The notes beneath the pieces were generated by a model. That model had not been told where the DNA came from. It saw only the letters and a program-made list of their open reading frames with translations, and did no database searches. The position numbers were made by a program, and so were the translations under genes. DNA of 21,988 nt from OPU3-GD-OMZ sp964515235 (lineage in GTDB: Bacteria; Pseudomonadota; Gammaproteobacteria; Methylococcales; Methylomonadaceae). Location: the NCBI GenBank assembly GCA_964515235.1, contig CAZEVO010000032.1:1-21988 (forward strand), given 5' to 3'. Below are positions 8,011 through 16,377 of this stretch, one piece after another. Positions within the stretch are counted from its first letter, which is position 1. Every line of letters starts with the position of its first letter.

Positions 8011-8022
8011 AAGTCTCCCGTT

Positions 8023-9162
8023 ATGTATAACGATCTAATCAAATTTATTAGACGAGCTTATAAGACGGATGATTTTTTGCCGCTACACGAGCCTGTTTTT
8101 TTTGGTAATGAAAAAAAGTACCTCAATGAGTGTATTGATTCTACTTTTGTCTCTTCCGTAGGCCAATTTGTTGATCGCTTTGAAGTCATGATGACTGAAT
8201 ATACAGGGGCTAAATATGCCATAGCGGTCGTTAATGGAACGGCGGCGTTAGAAATTGCTTTGAAATTGGTCGGTGTCGATGAGCAAAGTGAAGTGATCAC
8301 CCAGCCGCTTTCTTTTATAGCAACATGTAATGCCATTAGTTATTGTGGGGCAACCCCTGTGTTTGTGGATGTCGATAGAGATACCATGGGATTAAGCCCT
8401 GCTAGTCTATTAGCTTTTCTTAAAGAACAAACAGAACAAAAACAAGGCGGTTGTTATAACAAAGCAACGGGCAAAAGAATTGCTGCGGTGGTGCCGATGC
8501 ATACGTTTGGTCACCCTTGCCGAATAGAGGAAGTGGCCTCTATTTGTAAACAATACAATACTGCCCTAGTGGAAGATGCAGCCGAAAGTTTAGGGAGTTA
8601 CTATAAGGGGCAGCATACCGGTACGTTTGGGAAGATTGCGGCTTTTAGTTTTAATGGCAATAAAACCATTACGACGGGGGGAGGGGGAATGCTGATTACC
8701 GATGATGAAGCTTTAGCAAAAAGAGCAAAGCATATGACCACTACTGCAAAAGTCCCGCATCCTTATGAATTTGTACATGATGAGGTGGGTTATAATTATC
8801 GACTGCCTAATATAAATGCAGCATTGGGCTGTGCCCAAATGGAAACATTAACCATTATTTTAAATAAAAAACGCGAACTTGCGTTTCAGTATGCTGCATT
8901 CTTTACTAATCAACCGATAAAATTTGTACAAGAAATGCCGGATACACATGCCAACTATTGGTTAAATGCGATTATCTTAAAAGATAAACAAGAAAGAGAT
9001 GATTTTTTGCAAGCAACAAATGATGCGGGAGTGATGACGCGCCCAATTTGGCAATTAATGACTCAGTTAGAGATGTTTAAGTCGTGTCAAAAAGGGGATT
9101 TAAGTCATGCTGAATGGTTGGAGGAACGTGTTGTGAATATTCCTAGTGGTGCCCGTTTGTGA
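8023..9162 (+). CDS. legC: PLP aminotransferase LegC (DegT/DnrJ/EryC1 family)
   Basis: A 379-residue DegT-family aminotransferase of the LegC subgroup, expected to add an amino group at C4 of the 4-keto-6-deoxy sugar made by LegB. Visible are FLPLHEPVFFGNEKKYL (residues 18-34) and VSSVGQFV near 43-50, typical of LegC. NGTAAL and QPLSFIATCNAI follow. The cofactor-contacting VEDAAESLGSYY comes next, and the Schiff-base lysine is K214 in SFNGNKTITTGGGGM. GYNYRLPNINAALG and NIPSG close the protein. Its stop overlaps the GTG start of legH by four bases (GTGA). Confidence 0.95.
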   Translation: MYNDLIKFIRRAYKTDDFLPLHEPVFFGNEKKYLNECIDSTFVSSVGQFVDRFEVMMTEYTGAKYAIAVVNGTAALEIALKLVGVDEQSEVITQPLSFIATCNAISYCGATPVFVDVDRDTMGLSPASLLAFLKEQTEQKQGGCYNKATGKRIAAVVPMHTFGHPCRIEEVASICKQYNTALVEDAAESLGSYYKGQHTGTFGKIAAFSFNGNKTITTGGGGMLITDDEALAKRAKHMTTTAKVPHPYEFVHDEVGYNYRLPNINAALGCAQMETLTIILNKKRELAFQYAAFFTNQPIKFVQEMPDTHANYWLNAIILKDKQERDDFLQATNDAGVMTRPIWQLMTQLEMFKSCQKGDLSHAEWLEERVVNIPSGARL

Positions 9163-9755
9163 AGAAAAAACTAATATTGCTTGGCGGAGGAGGACACTGT
9201 AAATCAAGTATTGATGTGATAGAGCAAGCAGGGCAATATGACATAGTAGGTATTATTGACCACCAAGAACAGTTGGGTGAGTTAGTGCTAGGTTATAAAG
9301 TAATAGGCACAGATAATGATATTGAATCGTTAGCAAAAAAAGGGAATGAGTTTCTAATAACTGTTGGGCAAATAAAATCACCAAACACGAGAGAAAGGTT
9401 ATTTAATCAATTACGCCAGTGCAGTGTAAAAATGGCTACGATTATTTCACCTCGGTCATATGTTTCACAATATGCGAAAATAGGGGAAGGCTCAATTATT
9501 ATGCATGATGCATTGGTTAATGCGAGTGTGAGTATTGGAAAAAACTGCATCATTAATACTAAAGCATTAATCGAACATGATGCCATCATTGGGGACCATT
9601 GCCATATATCAACTGGCGCAGTTATTAATGGGGGGATGAACATTAAACAAGGAACATTTTTTGGTAGTAATGCAACGGGTAGAGAATATGCTGCTAGTTC
9701 AGAAGTAGACTTTATTAAGGCAGGCGCTGTCTATAAGGGGCAAAAAAATGTCTAA
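9159..9755 (+). CDS. legH: Sugar N-acetyltransferase LegH (NeuD/PglD family)
   Basis: A 198-residue two-part protein. It has an N-terminal Rossmann-like PglD domain (LILLGGGGHCKSSIDVI near residues 5-21) and a C-terminal left-handed beta-helix of hexapeptide repeats (about 95-195). The likely catalytic base is H140 in IEHDAIIGD, matching PglD/NeuD enzymes. It should acetylate the C4 amine formed by LegC, using acetyl-CoA. It starts at GTG 9159, overlapping the legC stop, and runs 8 bases into legI, whose AAGGGG ribosome site lies inside this gene. Confidence 0.92.
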   Translation: MKKKLILLGGGGHCKSSIDVIEQAGQYDIVGIIDHQEQLGELVLGYKVIGTDNDIESLAKKGNEFLITVGQIKSPNTRERLFNQLRQCSVKMATIISPRSYVSQYAKIGEGSIIMHDALVNASVSIGKNCIINTKALIEHDAIIGDHCHISTGAVINGGMNIKQGTFFGSNATGREYAASSEVDFIKAGAVYKGQKNV

Positions 9756-10746
9756 AGTGTTTATCATTGCAGAAGCAGGCGTGAATCATAATGGGTGTAT
9801 AAAAACTGCAAAAAAACTAATAGATATTGCGGCTCAAGCAGGGGCGGATGCAATAAAATTTCAGACTTTTAAAGCAGAGAGTTTGGTCAGTAAAAAGGCA
9901 CAAAAAGCCGAGTATCAAAAACAAACCACAGACAACAAAGAATCCCAGTTTGAGATGATTAAGAAGTTAGAGTTAAATATTGATGCGCATCAAGGACTCA
10001 TGGCTTATTGCACTGAAAAAAGCATTATGTTTTTATCGACCCCGTTTGATCACGACAGTATTAATTTACTTAATAAACTAGGGCTAGAAATTTTTAAAAT
10101 ACCCAGTGGTGAAATAACTAATTTACCTTATTTAAAACAGATAGGCGCTTTAAATAAACAAGTCATCTTATCCACGGGTATGGCCAATTTAGGTGAAATT
10201 GAAGCCGCTTTGGCGGTATTAGTATCTGCGGGCACTCAGCGTAAAAGGATTACCGTTCTGCACGCAAACACCATGTACCCAACCCCAATGGAAGATGTTA
10301 ATTTAAAAGCCATGCAAACTATTGGGCAAGCGCTTGATATTGCTTATGGCTATTCTGATCATACCCTAGGAATAGAAGTAGATATTGCCGCGGTCGCCAT
10401 GGGGGCAAGTGTCATAGAAAAGCATTTCACCTTAGATAAAACGATGAAGGGTCCTGATCATAAAGCCTCTTTAGAGCCAGATGAACTTAAAGCAATGGTT
10501 AAAGCCATTCGTAATATAGAGCATGCGCTAGGATCTCCCATTAAACAACCTAGCCCAAGTGAACAGCCAAATATGGCAGTGGCAAGAAAATCACTCATTG
10601 CAAAAAGTGACATAAAGCAAGGTGAACAATTTACTGAAAAAAACCTAACGATTAAAAGACCAGGAACCGGGATAAGCCCTATGCGTTGGGATGAGGTAAT
10701 TGGGAAAACCGCACAAAAAAACTATTTGGCTGATGACTTGATATGA
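9748..10746 (+). CDS. legI: N,N'-diacetyllegionaminate synthase LegI (NeuB family)
   Basis: A 332-residue PEP-dependent nonulosonic acid synthase that condenses a 2,4-diacetamido-trideoxy-mannose with PEP. The aldolase barrel carries IIAEAGVNHNG (residues 6-16), DAIKFQTFK, FLSTPFD, FKIPSGE, STGMAN, MYPTPMEDVNL and EKHFTLD...GPDHKASLEP. A C-terminal antifreeze-like/SAF domain (about 275-332) has ARKSLIAKSDIKQGE and KRPGTGISP. The TMYPTPMEDVNL segment and the LegB/C/H/G context favour a legionaminic rather than a sialic substrate. The stop overlaps legG by ATGA. Confidence 0.95.
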   Translation: MSKVFIIAEAGVNHNGCIKTAKKLIDIAAQAGADAIKFQTFKAESLVSKKAQKAEYQKQTTDNKESQFEMIKKLELNIDAHQGLMAYCTEKSIMFLSTPFDHDSINLLNKLGLEIFKIPSGEITNLPYLKQIGALNKQVILSTGMANLGEIEAALAVLVSAGTQRKRITVLHANTMYPTPMEDVNLKAMQTIGQALDIAYGYSDHTLGIEVDIAAVAMGASVIEKHFTLDKTMKGPDHKASLEPDELKAMVKAIRNIEHALGSPIKQPSPSEQPNMAVARKSLIAKSDIKQGEQFTEKNLTIKRPGTGISPMRWDEVIGKTAQKNYLADDLI

Positions 10747-11912
10747 ATAAAAGAAAAGTCTGTGTCATTACGGGTACTAGAGCAGAATATGGTCTTTTGT
10801 ATTGGCTAATGAAAGAGATTCAGCTTGATGATGCGTTGGAATTACAAATTATAGTGACAGGGATGCATTTGTCGCCTGAGTTTGGATTGACATATAAAGA
10901 AATTGAAAAAGATTTTAAAATAGATAAGAAAATAGAAATACTACTATCTTCAGACACCTCAATAGGTATTTCTAAATCTATGGGGCTGGCTCAAATATCG
11001 TTTGCCGAAAGTTATGATGAGTTACAGCCAGATATGGTGGTAGTCTTAGGCGATAGATACGAAATCTTTAGTGCGGTGAGTGCCGCGATGATCGCAAGAA
11101 TTCCTATTGCACATCTTCATGGTGGGGAGGCTACAGAAGGTGCTTTTGATGAAGCGATAAGGCATTCAATTACCAAAATGAGTCATTTGCATTTTACGGC
11201 AACAGAAGCCTATAAAAATAGAGTGATTCAGTTAGGCGAGCAGCCAGATAGCGTATTTAATGTGGGTGGGCTTGGGATAGATAATATTATCAAGCTTACT
11301 CTGTTATCAAAAGAAGAGCTTGAAGAGTCCATTAATTTTAAGCTTAAAAAAAATAATATATTAATCACTTTTCACCCTGTGTCATTGGAAAAGGCAACGG
11401 CGCAGCATCAATTTAATGAATTGTTATTAGCGCTTGACGAGCAGGAAAATACAGCACTGATCTTTACCAAAGCAAACAGTGATACGGATGGCCGTATTAT
11501 TAATCAAATGATTGATGAATATGTGGCAGAGAACAAAGATAAAGCAGTGGGCTTTACTTCATTAGGGCAATTACGTTATTTAAGTGCCTTACCGTATATG
11601 GATATAGTTGTAGGTAATAGCTCCAGTGGGCTGGCAGAAGTACCGACCTTTAAAAAACCAACCATTAATATAGGTGATAGACAAAAAGGTAGAATAAAAG
11701 CAAGGAGTGTGATTGATTGTTTGCCAATTAAAAAAGAGATATTAAACGCATTTAATCTGGCATTATCAAAAGAGTTTGAGTGTATATTAAAAACGGTTGA
11801 AAATCCGTATGGTGATGGCGGTGCAAGTTCCAAAATAAAAAGTATTATCAAAAATGAAAACTTAACAGAGATAGTGAAAAAATCGTTTTATGATATACAA
11901 ATCAAAAAATGA
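10743..11912 (+). CDS. legG: Hydrolysing NDP-sugar 2-epimerase LegG (NeuC family)
   Basis: A 389-residue GT-B-fold epimerase that inverts C2 of NDP-2,4-diacetamido-trideoxyglucose and releases the NDP, giving the free mannose-configured sugar used by LegI. Visible are TGTRAEYGLL (residues 10-19), VVLGDRYEIF near 98-107, HLHGGEATEGAFDEAIRHSI from H124, FTATEAYKNRV, ITFHPVSLE, and NSSSGLAEVPTFKKPTINIGDRQKGR near the end. It begins with a 4-base overlap with legI. Its own stop overlaps a small open frame at 11909. Confidence 0.95.
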   Translation: MNKRKVCVITGTRAEYGLLYWLMKEIQLDDALELQIIVTGMHLSPEFGLTYKEIEKDFKIDKKIEILLSSDTSIGISKSMGLAQISFAESYDELQPDMVVVLGDRYEIFSAVSAAMIARIPIAHLHGGEATEGAFDEAIRHSITKMSHLHFTATEAYKNRVIQLGEQPDSVFNVGGLGIDNIIKLTLLSKEELEESINFKLKKNNILITFHPVSLEKATAQHQFNELLLALDEQENTALIFTKANSDTDGRIINQMIDEYVAENKDKAVGFTSLGQLRYLSALPYMDIVVGNSSSGLAEVPTFKKPTINIGDRQKGRIKARSVIDCLPIKKEILNAFNLALSKEFECILKTVENPYGDGGASSKIKSIIKNENLTEIVKKSFYDIQIKK

Positions 11913-12049
11913 GAGAGGCTAGCGTGGATGTTGTGAGTGTTTGCACAAAAGAAAAATCGATTTTTAATAGGGCTTATTTAAAGGCATTAGCCATATTAAT
12001 AGAGACACCCTCTGGTTTTGAATATGCAGAGAGTTTTGTACTTTTATAG
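11909..12049 (+). CDS. Small open frame overlapping the legG stop, possible remnant
   Basis: ATG 11909 overlaps the legG TGA by four bases (ATGA), the junction style used by true genes in this operon. It encodes 46 residues (starting MREASVDVVSV and ending FEYAESFVLL) before TAG 12047. I recognise no family. Together with the next small frame it fills nearly all of the 296-base legG-ptmE gap, so the pair could be pieces of one broken gene, or real small proteins. Confidence 0.3.
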   Translation: MREASVDVVSVCTKEKSIFNRAYLKALAILIETPSGFEYAESFVLL

Positions 12050-12057
12050 GGAATGAA

Positions 12058-12192
12058 ATGATTAAATCTTTAAAGTTGATAAATTTTAATAAAGAAAATG
12101 ACTTGAGGGAAGAGGCCATTTGTAGGGTGCATGTCAGTCTCTTACGAGGTGAGACCTTTGGGGTTAAGGTAGCAGAGAGGTTCGGTCTGTAA
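12058..12192 (+). CDS. Second small open frame before the ptmE-like gene
   Basis: ATG 12058 is preceded closely by GGAATGAA (12050-12057). It encodes 44 residues containing the charged run NKENDLREEAICRVHVSLL, then TFGVKVAERFGL, and stops at TAA 12190, 16 bases before the next gene. No family is recognised. It may be the C-terminal part of a gene whose N-terminal part is the 11909 frame, broken by a stop or frameshift near 12047. Confidence 0.3.
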   Translation: MIKSLKLINFNKENDLREEAICRVHVSLLRGETFGVKVAERFGL

Positions 12193-12208
12193 TGAAAAGA
12201 GAGTAAAA

Positions 12209-13285
12209 ATGACTGCATCCGAGCAAGTTTGGCGCCAAGCAATATTGCCCATCAAGACGACTATTGAGCAAGTGATCCAAAATTTGGATCAAATTGCCAT
12301 CAAGATTGTTCTGGTCATTAATGAAACAGGTGAATTGGAAGGTACTATATCGGATGGTGATGTACGGCGAGGCTTACTTAAAGGGCTGGATATGAAGAGC
12401 CCTATTACAAGTATTATTCATCATGATGCATTGGTAGTGCCACCAGACTTGGGCCATGACTTAGTGATGCAGTTAATGCTAGCTAATAAAATTCAACAGA
12501 TTCCTGTGGTGGATGAACAGCATCATGTGATTGGGTTGCATCTATGGGATGAGATGGCCACGTCGTCTGCTCGGTCAAATCTGATGGTGATTATGGCAGG
12601 CGGTAGAGGAACAAGACTGAGTCCATATACTGAAGACCATCCAAAACCGTTGTTATCCGTTGCAGGAAAACCGATGCTAGAGCATATTATTGAACGAGCT
12701 AAGCGAGAAGGCTTTAGTCGCTTTGTGCTTGCCATTCATTATTTAGGCCACATGATTGAAGAGTATTTTGGGGATGGTGAGCGTTTTGGTGTACAGATAG
12801 ATTACCTACGTGAAGAGTCGCCCCTAGGGACCGCGGGTGCGTTGAGTTTGATGAATCCGCTGCCAAAGGAGCCCTTTGTGGTCACTAATGGAGATGTGAT
12901 AACGGATGTTCGCTATGGCGAACTGCTTGATTTTCATACCAAGTACACAGCTGCTGCAACGATGGCAGTACGCGTACATGAATGGCAGCATCCCTTTGGT
13001 GTGGTACAAACTCAAGGCGTTGAGATCATCGGCTTTGAAGAAAAGCCCATTGCCCGAAGCCATATCAATGCGGGTGTTTATGCACTGAACCCAGATGCTT
13101 TAAGTTTTCTGATAGCAGATGAACACTGTGACATGCCTACCTTGTTTGAGCGATTGCAGGCCAAGGTACAGCGTACGGTAGCGTACCCGATGCATGAGCC
13201 TTGGCTTGATGTAGGAAGGCCAGATGACCTTGAGTTGGCTAATAATCTAGGTCAATCTCAATTGACCCAGAAACATACCAACTGA
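12209..13285 (+). CDS. ptmE: CBS-domain sugar-phosphate nucleotidyltransferase, PtmE-like
   Basis: A 358-residue fusion with a pair of CBS motifs at the N-terminus (about residues 8-120, with INETGELEGTISDGDVRRGLL and IPVVDEQHHVIG) and a nucleotidyltransferase domain (about 125-345). The latter has the GGRGTRLSP loop from G131, HPKPLLSVAGKPML, ESPLGTAGAL and the metal-binding NGD with D229. Campylobacter PtmE, of this layout, is reported to be a glucosamine-1-phosphate guanylyltransferase feeding the legionaminic route. That is the likely role here, implying a GDP-linked intermediate. The CBS pair may sense a nucleotide. The ribosome site is AGAGAG, 5-10 bases before ATG 12209. Confidence 0.82.
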   Translation: MTASEQVWRQAILPIKTTIEQVIQNLDQIAIKIVLVINETGELEGTISDGDVRRGLLKGLDMKSPITSIIHHDALVVPPDLGHDLVMQLMLANKIQQIPVVDEQHHVIGLHLWDEMATSSARSNLMVIMAGGRGTRLSPYTEDHPKPLLSVAGKPMLEHIIERAKREGFSRFVLAIHYLGHMIEEYFGDGERFGVQIDYLREESPLGTAGALSLMNPLPKEPFVVTNGDVITDVRYGELLDFHTKYTAAATMAVRVHEWQHPFGVVQTQGVEIIGFEEKPIARSHINAGVYALNPDALSFLIADEHCDMPTLFERLQAKVQRTVAYPMHEPWLDVGRPDDLELANNLGQSQLTQKHTN

Positions 13286-13296
13286 GTTTATTGTGT

Positions 13297-14340
13297 ATGT
13301 CTGTTTTGATTAATCGTATTCTGATTGTTGGGCTGGGAAGTATAGGTCAGCGCCATTTATGTTTGGCGCGAGAACTTTTACCAAATGCAGATATACGGGT
13401 ATTGAGACATCAGGCGACAAAGAAACCTCCTTGCTACTCAAATGGTAGTTTTTCAAGTATTGACGATGCGATTGCCTTTGATCCACAGATTGCTGTTATT
13501 GCCAGCCCGGCACCCTTTCATATTGCAACTGCGCAGAGATTGGCAGAGATTGGTGCGCATTTACTTATAGAAAAACCGCTATCTACGGGGCTGAATGGCG
13601 TAATTAATCTGCTTGATACTTGCCAAGAGCAGGGTCTGGTTTTATTAACAGGCTATAACCTTCGGTTTTTACCTTCACTACAGCACTTCCGAGAAGTGTT
13701 AGGTGAGGGTGTTGCGGGTGAAGTTTTATCGGTACGGTGTGAAGTTGGTCAGTATTTACCCTCTTGGCGCCCAGAGAGCGATTATCGACAGAGTGTATCA
13801 GCACGGCAAGAAATGGGAGGAGGTGTTTTGTTAGAGATTAGCCACGAACTTGATTACTTGCGTTGGATATTCGGAGAAGTAGACTGGGTCATAGCTACAC
13901 TCAGTCGACAAAGTCATTTAGAGATTGATGTTGAAGATACTGCCCACCTAACGTTGGGTTTTGTGTCTTCAGTAGATAGGCGTCAATTAATCGGTACAGT
14001 TAATCTGGATTTTATTCGCCACGACACAACAAGGCTTTGTACTGTTATTGGTGAAAAAGGTAGTTTGCGCTGGAATGGTTTAACGGGTGAGGTTGATTTG
14101 TATGAAGTAGGTGCAAAAGAGTGGCGAAAATTATACTGTCACCAGCATCAGCGTGATGATAGTTATCGGGCAGAATGGCAAAACTTTATAGAGTGTGTAA
14201 TCTCGAAAAAAAAACCGTTTATTACTGGTGAGGATGGTTTAAATGTATTACAAGTTATTGAGGCAGCAAGATGCTCAGCAGCATCCAATAGTCGAATGTT
14301 TAAAGTAGAGAAAAGGCAAGCCAAGAAGGCTCTCTTATGA
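13297..14340 (+). CDS. Gfo/Idh/MocA-family oxidoreductase (PtmF position)
   Basis: A 347-residue NAD(P)-dependent oxidoreductase. Its Rossmann motif GLGSIGQRH lies at residues 12-20 and the family EKPLS motif at 92-96. A beta-sheet C-terminal domain includes EMGGGVLLEISHELDYLRWIFG. The substrate cannot be read from the sequence. From its place between the PtmE- and LegF-like genes it matches the slot I recall for ptmF in Campylobacter, and so may supply an amino-sugar precursor or modify the sugar. ATG 13297 is preferred to an in-frame TTG at 13291 because it leaves a workable gap after GAG 13284-13286. The stop overlaps legF by ATGA. Confidence 0.82.
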   Translation: MSVLINRILIVGLGSIGQRHLCLARELLPNADIRVLRHQATKKPPCYSNGSFSSIDDAIAFDPQIAVIASPAPFHIATAQRLAEIGAHLLIEKPLSTGLNGVINLLDTCQEQGLVLLTGYNLRFLPSLQHFREVLGEGVAGEVLSVRCEVGQYLPSWRPESDYRQSVSARQEMGGGVLLEISHELDYLRWIFGEVDWVIATLSRQSHLEIDVEDTAHLTLGFVSSVDRRQLIGTVNLDFIRHDTTRLCTVIGEKGSLRWNGLTGEVDLYEVGAKEWRKLYCHQHQRDDSYRAEWQNFIECVISKKKPFITGEDGLNVLQVIEAARCSAASNSRMFKVEKRQAKKALL

Positions 14341-15032
14341 AAGTTGTCGCTTTTATTTTCGCCCGTGGTGGCTCAAAGGGGTTACCCGGTAAAAATATCC
14401 GCCCATTAGGAGGTAAGCCTTTAATCGCATGGGCCATTGAGCATGCCCTTAGCGTTAAGCGGATTGAGCGTGTCATTGTTTCGACAGATAGTGAGGAGAT
14501 TGCGAAAGCAGCACGTGACTTTGGCGCAGAAGTTCCATTTATAAGACCGACAGAACTAGCGCGTGATGACAGTCCCGAATGGTTGGCTTGGCGACATGGG
14601 CTCAATTATCTTCGAGAAACTACGGGGGTATTACCTGAGGTTATGGTGTCAGTACCCACCACTGCGCCGCTACGTTTAGCAGTGGATATAGAGAGATGCC
14701 TAGATGAATATGAAAAAGGCGATGCCGACATAATCATAACCGTCACTGATGCCCATCGTAGCCCGTATTTTAATATGGTCAAAACTAAACAAGATGGGAC
14801 AGTGGGACTGGTTAATCCGCCTCAATCAGTCATTGCCCGTCGCCAAGACGCGCCGGTAGTGCATGATATGGCGACTGTTTGCTATGTAGCTAACGCTGAG
14901 TTTGTAATGACCTATCATGCGACCTTTGAAGGCCGTGTAAAAGCAGTGCATGTGCCCATTGAACGAGCGATTGATATTGATACTTTGATAGATTTTCAAA
15001 TGGCAGAATTTTTTTTGATGAACAGAGGGTAG
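14337..15032 (+). CDS. legF: CMP-legionaminate synthetase LegF/PtmB (acylneuraminate cytidylyltransferase family)
   Basis: A 231-residue cytidylyltransferase of normal length. It activates the nonulosonic acid with CTP to give the CMP-sugar donor. Visible are the CTP-binding FARGGSKGLPGKNIRPLGGK (residues 8-27), VSTDSEEIAKAARDFGAEVPF, RPTELARDDSPEW, VPTTAPLR and IDIDTLIDFQMAE at the end. The GAAGG ribosome site lies inside the upstream gene, whose stop overlaps this ATG (ATGA). Substrate choice (legionaminic rather than sialic) rests on the neighbouring genes. Confidence 0.92.
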   Translation: MKVVAFIFARGGSKGLPGKNIRPLGGKPLIAWAIEHALSVKRIERVIVSTDSEEIAKAARDFGAEVPFIRPTELARDDSPEWLAWRHGLNYLRETTGVLPEVMVSVPTTAPLRLAVDIERCLDEYEKGDADIIITVTDAHRSPYFNMVKTKQDGTVGLVNPPQSVIARRQDAPVVHDMATVCYVANAEFVMTYHATFEGRVKAVHVPIERAIDIDTLIDFQMAEFFLMNRG

Positions 15033-15041
15033 TGTCTAATT

Positions 15042-15599
15042 ATGTCATTTACGGATATACGTAATGCTATCAAATTTTGGGGTCTAGCCGACCGCATTGG
15101 TCCTGATGTTCCACTGACCCATTGGCGATTATATTTCAAATCAACAATGCGTACGTTATGTGTTTCAAAGTTTTTGAAATTTGGATTAGCTGCTGAATTT
15201 AGAGCAGGCGCATATGCTATTTGCTGTTCAAAAATTAGTTTAGGAGATCGCGTCATTATCCGCCCAGGGTGTATGTTATTTGCTGACCCTCGACATGATG
15301 GCGGATGTATTACGATTGAGGATGATGTGATGCTTGGGGCTGGCGTACATATTTATGTCGCCAACCATAAATATGATAATCCAAAGGTTGTTATTATTGA
15401 ACAGGGTCATCATGACCCTCAATCTGTTTTTATTCAACAGGGCGCATGGATTGGTGCTGGTGCAATCATTTTGCCAGGAGTCACGGTAGGTGAAAATTCA
15501 GTCGTTGGAGCTGGGTCAGTTGTCACCAAAAATATCCCTGAGTATACAGTGGCAGTGGGTAATCCTGCGAAAGTAATAAAATCTATCAAAGAAAATTAA
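15042..15599 (+). CDS. Hexapeptide-repeat O-acyltransferase
   Basis: A 185-residue left-handed beta-helix acyltransferase of the maltose/galactoside acetyltransferase-like group. An alpha-rich N-terminal part (about 1-50) precedes hexapeptide coils (about 55-175), with the catalytic-type H109 in VANHKYD and the usual closing block VVGAGSVVTKNIPEYTVAVGNPAKVI. It probably transfers an acetyl or similar group from acyl-CoA to a hydroxyl of the nonulosonic acid or its glycan. It lies between legF and the ptmA-like gene, an addition compared with the Campylobacter order I recall. It ends one base before the next ATG. Confidence 0.88.
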   Translation: MSFTDIRNAIKFWGLADRIGPDVPLTHWRLYFKSTMRTLCVSKFLKFGLAAEFRAGAYAICCSKISLGDRVIIRPGCMLFADPRHDGGCITIEDDVMLGAGVHIYVANHKYDNPKVVIIEQGHHDPQSVFIQQGAWIGAGAIILPGVTVGENSVVGAGSVVTKNIPEYTVAVGNPAKVIKSIKEN

Positions 15600-15600
15600 C

Positions 15601-16368
15601 ATGCAAGCAAACCCATTAAAAAATAAAATAATTGTTGTGACGGGGGGGGCTGGTGCGATTGGTCAGTGTTTTGTACGGGGTATTGTCGAAAGAGGTGGTA
15701 TTGCTATTGTGGCAGACATCAACATAGATGCAGCAAAATTACTGGCGCAAGATTGCGCCGGCCAGGCTGAAGCAGCTCACTTAGATATTACAAGCAAAGA
15801 TTCTGTTGTAGGTATTATTGCTGATCTAATGCACCGGCACGGACGCATTGATGCATTGGTGAATAATGCTTACCCACGTAATAAAAATTATGGAAAAAAA
15901 CTTGAGGATGTCGCTTATGCCGATTTTTGCGAGAACGTGAATATGCATCTTGGGGGGTATTTTCTTGTTGCCCAGCAATTTTGTTTAGCGTTTAAGCAGC
16001 AGGGTTATGGCAATATCATTAACATGTCGTCTATTTATGGATCAATGGCGCCTCGTTTTGAGGTTTATGATGGAACGCCGATGACAATGCCAGTTGAGTA
16101 CGCCGCAATTAAGGCTGCGATTGAACACCTTACACGCTATTTTGCTCAGTACTTTAAAGGTACGGGAATTCGAGTCAATTGCCTAAGCCCTGGAGGTATA
16201 TTGGCAGGGCAATCTGCTGATTTTCTTGTGGCCTATAACAAAAATTGCGCATCAAAAGGTATGTTAGATGTTAATGATTTGTTAGGTGCGATAGTCTTTT
16301 TACTGTCAGATGACTCAAGTTTTATGTCAGGGCAGAATTTACTGATTGATGATGGCTTTTCTCTTTGA
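15601..16368 (+). CDS. ptmA: Classical SDR oxidoreductase, PtmA-like
   Basis: A 255-residue classical short-chain dehydrogenase. It has the cofactor loop TGGAGAIG (about residues 14-21), ADI after beta-2, NNAYPRN near 87-93, catalytic serine in NMSSIYG (S143/S144) and the YxxxK pair Y167/K171, then LSPGGI and the C-terminal SGQNLLIDDGFSL. The NNAYPRN and NMSSIYG wording is what I know from PtmA-type proteins of nonulosonic acid loci. The exact reaction is unsettled; a role in supplying the hexosamine precursor has been proposed in Campylobacter. It is the last intact gene of the leg operon before a decayed stretch. Confidence 0.85.
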   Translation: MQANPLKNKIIVVTGGAGAIGQCFVRGIVERGGIAIVADINIDAAKLLAQDCAGQAEAAHLDITSKDSVVGIIADLMHRHGRIDALVNNAYPRNKNYGKKLEDVAYADFCENVNMHLGGYFLVAQQFCLAFKQQGYGNIINMSSIYGSMAPRFEVYDGTPMTMPVEYAAIKAAIEHLTRYFAQYFKGTGIRVNCLSPGGILAGQSADFLVAYNKNCASKGMLDVNDLLGAIVFLLSDDSSFMSGQNLLIDDGFSL

Positions 16369-16377
16369 TTAATTTAA

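Noticed and set aside
12599..12609. GGCGGTAG, resembling the ops element of O-antigen loci
   Set aside because: It is the coding sequence of the conserved GGRGTRL loop of the nucleotidyltransferase, lies inside the gene, and lacks the JUMPStart context.
13250..13267. 7-bp inverted repeat at the end of the ptmE-like gene
   Set aside because: The stem is short and has no T-run; it is coding sequence, so it is not a convincing terminator.
15403..15419. 7-bp inverted repeat AGGGTCA/TGACCCT in the acyltransferase gene
   Set aside because: It is short, within coding sequence, and near repeated coil-encoding codons; chance is the simplest explanation.
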